64,000 nucleotides of DNA, taken from Watersipora subatra. Lineage: Eukaryota > Bryozoa > Gymnolaemata > Cheilostomatida > Watersiporidae. Shown here in pieces: positions 14,239 through 26,005 of this stretch (positions are counted from its first letter, which is position 1; each line of letters opens with the position of its first letter). The notes below the pieces were generated by a model. That model saw only the letters and a list, made by a program, of their open reading frames with translations. It was not told where the DNA came from and searched no databases. The translations under genes and the position numbers were made by a program. Location: assembly GCF_963576615.1 (NCBI RefSeq), contig NC_088708.1, positions 6,758,001 through 6,822,000 of the forward strand, given 5' to 3'.

Positions 14239-17200
14239 ATGGCTGTGTCCATGGAGAATGGTCATACTCAGTTTGGTGAAGAGGATGATGAGGTTTTCTA
14301 CACGCAAGATAGACCACAACACTCTCATAGCTCTGAACGACCAAGAAATGTGTCGAGAGAAGATTCTAGAGTAAAAACAATTGACAGATATGGATTTTTA
14401 ATTGATTCACAGTACATCAAGTGTGGCCTGTGAGTAGTTGTATGTGGTCTCTCACATTCGTTGCATAACCTACTGGTTTACTGCATCCTGTTATAATTAC
14501 AACTATTGAATTATACAGGAAAAGTTGCACTTGCTGTGACTCTTTGTTGTGAACTAACAATATTTCTATTTGCTATGACTAAAACCTTGTACTTTGCTAT
14601 CAGATTTTCACTCAGTTAGTGTTATAAATATGTGAAGTTCCCTCGAAACAGCTCAGTGATACTTTACCAATTAAAAAAAACTTTCATTTATATTTTACAG
14701 TAGTCAAGCTGTACCAAAGGATGTGGCTCAAAAAAGAGAGAAGAAGTGGCTGGAGATGATTTACAATTGGGACTTTTGGATGAGCAAGAGATTTGCAACG
14801 GTTGTAGCTTTATGATATTGCAGTATTCATCTTAACACCTAGCCAATATATAACAGTATATAATTGGCCCACCTCCTCAACTTCTCACAAAATATATAAT
14901 AATATATAATAATCTCCTTAACGCCAGTCCAACATATAATAATATGTAAAACTTTCCTTAAAACCTATTAAATATATTATAATATCATGTCCTATAATAT
15001 ACATTATATATATATATATATATATATATATACTCCATGGCCATCTCAGATAAGTTGCTAGCTGAATTTCAATCGGCTGCTCTTACAACGGACCTACGCC
15101 CTGATGATGAGAAAATTGACTGGCACACAAAACCTCTTCATGGTGCTTACCACCAACAAATATCTAAGGTTGGCGATCTTCACCAGACATATATGTGGCT
15201 GAACAAAGGAAACCTAACGGCCAATACAGAGTCGCTAATCATGGCAGCCCAGGAGCAAGTGCTCCCAACAAGGCAACTCCAAACGAAAATCTATCACACT
15301 AGAGACGATCCTAGATGCAGACTGTGCAAAGATGCACCTGAGACCATCCAACACATCATCAGTGGATGCAGGCAGCTAGCAGGGAACGCATACACTGAGC
15401 GGCATAATCATGTCGCAGGTATTGTGTATAGAAGTCTATGTGATGAGTATGGCCTTAATAAACCACAACACTGGTGGGAAGCTCCTGGTAAGGTGAATGA
15501 AAATGACCGCGCTAAGATCCTCTGGTACTTCTACATCCAAACTGACAAGCATGTCCTAGCAAACCAGCCAGATATAGTGGTGGTAGACAAGGAGAACAAG
15601 AGGGCTACTATAATAGATATAGCAGTACCCAATGACTACAATATAACCAGCAAAGAAAAAGAAAAGGTAGAGAAATATCTCCCTCTTGGAGAAGAAATTG
15701 AAAAATGCTGGAATGTAAGAACAAGTGTAATCCCAGTAGTCATTGGGGCACTGGGCGCAATAACACCGGCGCATAAAATGTGGCTTGCCCAAATACCAAC
15801 AACAATCAACTCAGGTGAGTTGCAGAAAAGCGCGCTATTAGGAACAGCTCAGATCTTGAGGCGAGTGCTCAAACTCCCAGGTCTCTGGTAGGAGACCCGA
15901 GTTAGAGCAGAATTTACCACCCACACGGGGTATCCGGGGTGAGGAAACAATTTTTTTTATATATATATATAATATCCCATAATATCATATCATGTATCTA
16001 TGTAAGGGATTTTTCTAGTTTGCACTATGCAGCTAGATAAACTCAAGTTGTTGGGTAGTGGGTAAAGCTTTGTTAGCTGCAAAACCAGCATAGCAGACTG
16101 AGATATCACTTCTTATTTGAACTTTTGTTTAGACTCTAGACACTAACTGCACCACCAACCTCTCTATCAAGCAACTCAGGAGCACCCTTAACCTTATTTG
16201 ACAATAATGAGCTCATGGCTGACTGCATCTCTGTCATTCCTTGGGACTAAAGAGCTTCTTTTCCTAGTCTGGGGTGTGGCCATTCACGTGGCAGGCATTA
16301 ATCGTCAAAAGTTTCGGGGTTGTCTGCGGACCGCAAATGGAGCATGGAATTTGGCAAATACATATCGTGCATCGGTTGATATTAAAATGCACATTTTAGG
16401 GATGACAGATCACTTGCTGTCATTCTACCAGCTGCCTCAGTTAAACAATATAACAATTCCAGAGGAATGAGTGCTGTAGTGGACATGAAGCAATTATAAA
16501 TCAGAGCCCATATTATTGTTCACAACTAAGAGGACAACTATTTGTCTAACGTATATAAACATGTGCTGACCATTCCAGCTGGTAAAGTTGGAGTGGAGTA
16601 TATGGCTGTAGATGAAGAGGACTAGGTTGCCCTATTGTGCACAAGCCTGAAGTGGGTGGCAACTACAATACAGCGGGTTGGCCAAGGAACAAATCTAGGA
16701 TTCTAGTCTCAGTTACCACTTTGCTTACTCATTCCCAGACTGATGCCACAAACAATTATATTGAAAAGGGCCATTGACAAGACATTTATTTCTTCTTGAT
16801 TAAATCCCAGGATGTCTTCAGCTAAGGAAACTAGATCATGGGATGGACTACTCTGGTAAAACATGAGGTCAGTGTACCAGCTGCCTCGTAAATTGGATGC
16901 TGAAAGGGAAAACGAGGTTGAATATCAGATAAGCGATCTCTTTAAAAAATTGAGTCAATTACTGCAATAGAATCAATTGAATCGACTACTGCACGACCAC
17001 TCACTCTTCCTACATGAATCAAGAAAGCTTGAAACTTTGCGAAGGAGACCATAATCTTTTACAAGTTGCAACTGCAGCTTTAAAACGTTGATCCTATCCT
17101 ACCATGATCTCTGACTCGCTTATTATAGCAGTATATTCTAAATATTGATGCAAGCAATTCTGGTATAGGAGTAGTGCTCTCTCAGGAACAAAGTGGCCTG

Positions 17201-20200
17201 GGGGGGGGGCTAACTGTTTACTTCAGCAAGACTCTCTCACATTTTGTTTTGAGCTGCTCCTGGTAGTGAAGAGCCTCAAGAAATTGTATACCGTGAACTG
17301 ACCATGTTTCCCTAGTGTGGCTACATGTATGGAGGGCTGAACCTTTAGATTCAGCGGTGACCCGGTGATTAGAGGTATGAAGAAATGTGGTAGTTCATGA
17401 TCGAACATCGTGCAGGGAGAAAGCAGTTGCACCACCTACAATAGGTGCTCCCATTACAACTGTATCTAATATGAATGAATGAAAAGGAGGCATGGCAAGC
17501 GTTCTTAATGAGGATGGTGAATGAGAATGGAATGCTTTCTTATCTTGAGAATGGTGTGAGATGCTTGCCCTGGGCCAGTCATTCTACACCAGCCCCACAA
17601 GAACTTTTGCTGTGTCACACAAACAGTCAGGTCACCCAGTAGCTGGTTGAAGCAGAGAATACTTTAGCAAGCACCGTCTCACATATTTATAGGGTTTGAG
17701 CAAGGAAGTCTTTGGAGCTGGGTGCATTCTAGTCCTTAATGAACAAAGTTTAGTACATATTTATGAAACAAAAACTTGAATTTGTTGCCGGGTCATTAGC
17801 TCTTGGACTTGTGTCAATAGGCAGGGCTTACCGAGTCTTGCAGCTGGTTCATTGCCAGCGTCAGTCAAGGTCCATCTAATCCAAGCTATAGCTTGCACTC
17901 TGGTCTGTTAGCATTATGGTTGCACTGATTGTCAAAGTTATAGTAGGATAGCAGGTATCCGCCCTCACTGTTGTAATGGACAACTATAGAATCACGGCAG
18001 CAAATCATCGCAGCTCAGCAGAAAACTGCCGCATCACACACAAGTATATCATGCTCAGCGTAGCACCTTCTCGGAGATAACTGGTAACTCTGGCGATTTA
18101 GAAGAGAGAAAGTTGTAGCTTCAAATTCACTTATTTATGCAGGTCGTTGGTTGCCTAACTGGTGTTTCCACAGCGATGAATATATATGGGTCAAGTTTGT
18201 TATTCCAGGCTAAATTTCACGCTTGTTTCACTAAATCGTTGTATGCTGTAGTTATCAATCTATCACTACTTTTTTACTACCAGCAACTATTATTCAGAAA
18301 ACAGAGAATGAATTTGAAGCATTGTTGAAGCATTTGCGAACTTGGACAAGAATTTCTTTATAAAATGTCACACAGTAGTACACATGGCTTCAGGTAGCTA
18401 GTGATGGCTATACATTTTTTTATTGTGTTCAAGCGTGCTTGCCCATTTTATCAACTTAGAGAGCAAGACTAGTATTTCAAATGGCCTAAAATTATTGTGA
18501 TTGCAGGACTCCGCTGCACAATATGGCGTCAATCCCATTGGTTAATAACACTGTACATTTTCTTAATATATAGTACTAGTGTCAACACTTATGTACAAAT
18601 ACCATACAGTCGTAGCTAGAAACTTGATTGGTGTTATTTTTTATTTTTAACCCTTTTACCAAGTGCGCTACTGAAAGTCAATCATCAATCGTAACCATCA
18701 ATAGCAATCAATAACCATCAACTACATGTTGAATGCTAAAATGCTCTTATTCTTACAGTTTATACACCTAGTCAGTTTTATTTGTTTACCAGTTCCATGT
18801 GAAGTTCCATGTGAGCATGTGAAATGAGTGCAATTAAACCTTCAGTCTTTACCGTGTCAGCAGTGGGTGCGAATCTAAGTAGCTATCAAATAGCTAAAAA
18901 GTGAATCATCGCAATGACATGCAAGGTTTACAAATTATTCACAATTTATACGTTGATCACATCAATGCCATTCTTGGACTAGAGTACATCAGCTTTCATT
19001 ATTTGTACATTGTGCGAATTGAGGTGCTGTTGACGGGTATCTAATACAGCTATACCGATGCCTGGATGAGAATTTTTATCCTAAACCTCGGTGAAACATT
19101 TATTATTGGACATTAGCGAAATTCTAAATCATAGCTTTTCAAGAAAAACTGACTTCTTCTATCACAGTATAAAGGCTATAGTTCTGCTTGTTATCAAACC
19201 CTCATTTGCCTATGCCAGTCCCCACAGACTAATATGTGTTGTAAATAGAATACAGACTAGGCAAAGTTTGTGAAAATTATATGGTAGAATCACTTTAATG
19301 ACCTTTACTTGTCACTTGGGTAAACATCATGTGATCATCTCTGACTTATTGGTGGCAACCTTGCTAGAAGTTGCAAACTGTTTCTTCTATATACAGCGTA
19401 GCCTACTGCACAGCTAACACCAGCATATGGTAGTGCCATCAATCTCAAGAATATATCCCATAGTTTAATGTTAAGCTAATACTAGCATTCTATTAAAAAC
19501 ATCCTATTGTTCTCTCTCTATTTTTCTCTCTCTTCTAGTGATTCGTATTAGTGTGTGATTTACCAAATCAGTTGATATTTTTACCTCGTACATGATTTGA
19601 GAATATGCCTGCCATATATTTCAGGTGAGAAAAAGGTGTCGAAAGGGCATTCCCGAGTCTCTGCGTGGGCGGGCATGGCAATACCTTTCTTGCGCTCATA
19701 AGTTGCAGGAGGACAATAAGAAAATGTTCAAGGTATGCAGAGTTAGACAGTTTTATTCATTGTTTGTGTGTAGCCCAAAAAGCCAGTCGCTATTAGTTCT
19801 GCCTTATATTAATATTGCACTTTGTAATAGTCTCCTCCTGACTTATATCCGTAGTGCATTAGGGCTGTGTAATAGTCTCCTCCTGACTGATATCCGTAGT
19901 ACATTAGGGCTGTGTAATAGTCTCCTCCTGACTTATATCCTTAGTACATTAGGGCTGTGTAATAGTCTCCTCCTGACTTATATCCTTAGTACATTAGGGC
20001 TGGCTAAATGAATATTAAACTTAAATATAGTCTCATTAAGAGTGAATGATCACTTCTTGCAGTGAATAAATCGGTGAGTGGGCTGTGAAAGATCACTTGT
20101 TGCTGACCTGTTTTCTGCTACCATAAGCAGTTTTTACAGTAAGTCAATATAAAAGAGCAAACGTCATGGTAGGCTACCGATCGATGGCACCAAAACCACT

Positions 20201-23200
20201 GACAGATGTTGATTTACTTACTTAATGGGGTCCATTTAAGGAAGACTACAAAATTTTTAGCAGCAAATGAAGCAATATTGCTGATGAACAAGTAAAACTA
20301 GGTCTACCCTCTCATAATTATAAGAGAGAGCTGTCAGGGCATTTATATATTTTTTTTTTGTTTTGTTAGCGGAGATACAAGCAAATTTGATGATGTGATA
20401 GTCCAAATAGACACATTTTGCAAGCTCAGACGGAATTTGTTCAATACTAGAAACCACTTCTTTACCTATAAGCTAAATGATAGCTCAGTTGATGAATATT
20501 TAACTCAACTAAGGGGAGGGTGATTAGGTGAGCTTGGAGATCAGCTGAACACTCTGGTTTTGCACACCATAGTAGTTGGTGTAGATGATTTCAAGTTGGT
20601 ATCAAAAATTAAAGAGAAACACAGTAATATGGAAAACAGTAACGCGGTGTAATACTTTGTGAAAGGTTTTCATTGATGACCTAAATCTCAATCCAACCAT
20701 TTGTAACATCAATCTAAAATGCTATCTTGATGCCAAGCGCTGCTTCTATATGTTTAAAACATGAGCTACCGGTAAATAAATGTGGTACACATAATTGCAA
20801 ATTTTATTTGATGTAAATGAATTATTACTCCTGTATTTTGTTTGTTAGCATCCTTGCTATAAAAATAGGTGTTACATTTTGCAGTTGCGCTCTCCTGATT
20901 TACGTGTAATAGAATGTCAGTACCTGTTTATGGTGATATATTCACAAGCGTGGCTAGCTGAATACAATATTATACTGAAGTATAATCTCAGTTGAAATAT
21001 TGTCATGGGTTTGACTACCAAGTGAACATATGGTTATTCTTAATCAGTTTGCCGAAGGGTAGTACCACGTAGTCGGCAACTAGATGCTTCTAGATGTTTC
21101 TTGATTAGTCGTGCGACTACCTAAAAGTATCTGCTACTCAAGGCAAAAACCTGGCTATTCATATATACAATGAGCAAATAAAGAATCTATCACAATTGAG
21201 TCAGTATTGGAATAGCTAGTTCTGACATCACATGAGTCGACTTCCTTATCTAAAGGCTTAAATCAAAATCCAGTGATATGGCCAAGATTTTAGATAGGGT
21301 AAATAATTACACCATTACGCATAGATAAAAATACAAAATTTTAGTGTTTTGTAAAATAGGCTAACGATTCCTTGAATGTATGTTTTAGGGTTGAAGTTTT
21401 GTTCAAATTGCGCGCTGTTTCAGTTACACATTCAGCATTCATTGATTCCTTCGTAACTCCATGTATCGACTCTGTCATGATCATGGTAGAGATGAATCAA
21501 ACATTATTTGCCAGTACACTTAAACCAGCTTAAACCTTTTGTAGATTTACCTTACACAGCGTATCGCCTCAAAACAGGAAATAGAAATAAAAAATGACCT
21601 TCATCGCACATTTCCAAATCATGGTATGTTCGCCGAAGATGGAGGCCTCGGGTAAGTATTTCGCTTCACTGATGTTTAACTCTCTTGAGTCCCAAACGGT
21701 CTACTAAAGTATTTTACTGTCAAAAGTATTGCAATCAGGAGGCATTGGGCAATGTTTCACCTGTAAAAAGTGTAATATAGTCACAATCTCTGTTTTTATT
21801 TATCTATATATACCGTAATATGTTTACTAGTTGAATGCCCAGCTCTACACGAATAATAAAAAAGTTTTTGCATAAAAAGTTTATTTTTAAATGGTTAAGT
21901 TTCTTAACCCAATAAATTTGAGTAACTTAAGCTAGTCTAAATATTTACTATAATAAGAGCCGTTATTATAACTAAGCCAGCACCAGCGTTCTTCAAGCGT
22001 GCTAGCTGAAGCGCGAGTATTTTAACTTATCGCTGTGAAAGATTGGTAAGTATAATAAATATCATGTGCACAATTCTTCCATTGTATAGCGATGTAGCCG
22101 TATGATCGCCGTAACTGGACACACGAATGACGACAGGCACTTAGATTTATATACATGTACGTACTAGCTGCATTACCCACCTACAGGAACAGATTCACGT
22201 GCAGCATAAGGTTTATTGAGAGTTGTCTTTCATACTGTAAAACAACTCCAAATATGCAGTCTACTGCATTTGTTGTCCTGATCAGAGTATGCATGCACAT
22301 ATACATGTCAATGTTGGGGAAAACAATGGAAATCTGCAATGTGTCTTACAGCTAGATGCGTGTAAAATCTACTAAGTATTCTAGATTCATGCATCCGTTC
22401 ATACCCGTCTACATTTGCAGTTGACGATCACGCACTTCTGCCCCTGAGCCCCCGCCTCGGCTGACCAGTCTTCACCCGCCGAGCAGTTGACAATCGCGTT
22501 CTTGCACTCGCCTCGCAATCAATCGCTTCGCACTCGCAATCAATCGCCTTGCAATTAATTGGCCCGCACCCGCCTCGCAATCAATTGCCTTGCACTCTCT
22601 TCGAAATCAATCGCCTCGCACTCGCCTTGCAATCACCGTCCACTCGCCTCGCAATCAATCGCCTCGCACTCAATCGCCTCGCACTCAATTGCCTCGCACT
22701 CGCCTCGCAATCAATCGCCTCGCACTCGCCTTGCAATCAATCACCTCACAACTTGCCTTGCAACCAATCACCTTGCACTCGCAACCAATCGTCTCGCAAC
22801 CAATCGCCTCACACTCGCAATCAATCGCCTAGCACTCAATCGCCTCGCACTGGCCAACTCATTCATCCGGAAAGCTGTGCCTGGAGACTTTCGCTGTACT
22901 CGGGGCGAATAAGGTCTCCCGCGCATCTCCGAGTGACGCCACAGCCCCAAGCCTAGCTGTGCTACCCGGCGTTGCTCGGGGAGTAAAAAAAGTCTTTGCA
23001 CAGAAAATTGATTTGTATTTAACATATAACAACATTTGCCTTTCTAACTTTTAAACTACATATCATGAAAGAAGTGTTTTGTGTAGTTGAAATAAATTAA
23101 AAAAGAAAATTAAACAACTGTAAAGGTTCTCAAAATCTTTCAAACAACTACAACTTTTAAACTTCATATCATGAGAAAAAAGTTTAGTGCAGGACAACTG

Positions 23201-25943
23201 ATTTAAAAATAAATAAAACAACTATAAAGGTTTTCAAACCAATGTAAATTTAAAATTTTATAACTTTCAGCGATCTATACCTTTTGACAACGTATATTGG
23301 AACCTCAGTTCTCGAATATAATCAGTTCCAGAAAGTAGTTCGAAAACCGAGTTGTTCGAGATCCGAAACAATTTTTCTCATTAAAATAAAATAATGTAAA
23401 TTTTAATCCAAGGTGAGAAAACAACTTCGGCAAAGTATTTTTTCAACATTTTACACCATAAGCTGTACTTGTACCTGGGTAATAAAAGAGTCTGCACAGA
23501 AAATCTATTTGTATTTAACATATATAACAACATTTGCCATTCTAACATTCAAACTACATAGGTAACATGAGAAAACATGATAGGTAACCTATCATGAAAA
23601 AAGTGTTTCGTGTAGTTGAAATAATTTGAGAGAAAATAAAAACAACTGTAAAGTTTATTAAACTTTGTTAAACAGCTGTAACTTTCAAACTTCATATCAT
23701 GAGGAAAAGGTTTTCTGGCAGTCTAATAAATTTAAAAAAAATAAAACATTTGTAAAAAGGATTAGATGTAAATTTCAAATAATTAGCAAGTAATAGCAAA
23801 ATTAAGTCGGTTTTGCAACAATTACAATAAAAGATGATACGGTAATGATACAATTAATACAAACTGAGAAAACAAAATAAAATTCGTGAATATGTTGAAT
23901 TAATAATAACAATTCTTGCATAGAAGTGTGTGTATAAAAAAGTTACTGTTCCACCAACAGCTATCCATCAAAACTGGGAATACGATGATCGTGGTACGAC
24001 GATATCTTATGTAAAAATAAAATATTGTAGTGTCTTTGTCTGATCGAAGGTGAGAGAATCTAGATGCTATTCCTACTCGAGATAATACAATTGTTTGTGT
24101 GAAAAGTAGTGACCTTAACAGCGATTTAGCAATTGAATCTTAAGAAAAGCCAGATATAGAGGTTCACAAAAACGGCATCGTGTTTCATAGAGTTAATAAA
24201 ATTTAATCGCCAAACTCTAATATCGAGAGAGTCTATTGTCGATATCGTTTTGCCGAAAACAAATTAGCCCTAATACATCGAGGACAAAAGCATCGCTTGT
24301 CATGAAGCTAAAAGAAAGCCATAGAGTTGTAATTATTACGTCAATTTGTGTGAAAACGGCAAACGATGTATAGGTGTAACGGTAAACGATGAATAGGTTA
24401 TGTATAGAGGCGCACTAACCGGAGATTCTCATTAATGCGCCCTAGATACCTAGTAGCGGCTAATAGTCCGAAAAGTACGGTACTCTATAAAGCGGACAGA
24501 CAGATAGACAGACAGATAGACAGACAGATAGACAACGATTGCCGTTTATATAGTAGATATACTAGCTGTGCTACCCGGCGTTGCCCAGGTATTAAAATAA
24601 GCTTATAAACATTGAGAGGTAATGAGAGTTGCCTGCCACTTGCTATTAGCCTTGCACATTGCCAATAGATAGTTTGAGTGAGCTTACTAATAGGAGCTAA
24701 CTACCTGCTCTCATGATTGAGCACACATAAAATTACGCTATCGCCTTCCATGGCATTGCGCCATCATGCGATCCGGATTCATTATTCCAAGATTTCAATA
24801 GCTATAGCTGGACACACCTACGGACATACGACCATTTTTGAAAAATATATACAGTGAAACATGGATAACTCGCCCTCGGATATAGCGAACACATGGTTAA
24901 CTCGACTGGATTTGCTTGGTCCGTTCCCACGCAATGATAAATGGCTCTATATAACTCGAACTCAACACTGTTAATTCGAACTGTTTTTTGCCCAACGGCT
25001 ACCGAAACGGTTGCTATCGCTTTATAAAATCACTTTATTCCAAGCCATAGAGGTAAACCTCAACTTTTCGTAATTCATAAGCGTCGTTATTACCTCCATC
25101 GGCAAAATATTTTTGTCAACGACTTTTCTAAAGGTTTGGTGAAATTTGATTTATACTGCTATACGATTAATAGCACTGGCTAGCCGGGTCACGCGCGCAA
25201 GGATTTTCGCCACGCACATAAAAAAAACAGCATGTCGTTTTTGTTTTGTAATTGCGTGGCGAAAATCCTTCCGACGTTGATTCCGTGTTGAATCAACGTC
25301 GGAATGTTGAATGTTTACAACATCTTAAAAATTGTAATTAGACGTATACGTTGTCTTAGCTAAAAAAAACTTCATCGTTTGACCTAAACACAGAATACGT
25401 GTGTACATTCAATAAGTATCCATTCAAAAAGCGTGAGTGATATACAATGTACCGTAAAAACTCGTAAAACTTTTAATTGAACTGCCTCGGAGTGTTGCTC
25501 TTAACGAATCCCAGGTAAAGTAAGCATAAACTTTGCATAAACTTCAAGAAAAATCGGCAAAATTGATCGTGGGTAAAACGCTCAAAAGAAAAAGATGTCT
25601 TTTCTTTTGAGCATTTCAGCAACGATCAAGTTTTGCCAATGTCAATCTAAAAAACGTCCTGGCAATAACATCACCTCAAACAACAAACCAATCTCAAGTG
25701 ATAGAAAAATCTCTATACTTTTTGATAAAAACGTTTTAAACTTTACATTAGAAGCATTTAATTTGAAACAAGCCATTTGTGCTTTTGATTTATATTATAG
25801 TTTGTATATGTACATGTATCTACTAATAAATAAGCAAATACATGGACTTGTGACAGTGCTCTGATAACTTGAACGCTCTGATAATTCGAACACTTTTGCT
25901 CGGTCCCTTGAAGTTTGAGTTATCCGAGTTTCACTGTATATAG

Positions 25944-26005
<62 letters not shown>

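Noticed and set aside
16198-16470. 90-codon frame before the Ty3/Gypsy fossil
   Set aside because: No recognisable domain; may be part of old retroelement sequence, but nothing supports a gene.
22549-23025. Long frames rich in Ser/Leu/Asn/Arg
   Set aside because: Products of the CTCGCA/CAATCAATCG array; no conserved residues.
24850-25938. Whole transposase gene inside the pogo-like element
   Set aside because: The only sizeable frame (25595-25864) shows no helix-turn-helix or DDE residues.
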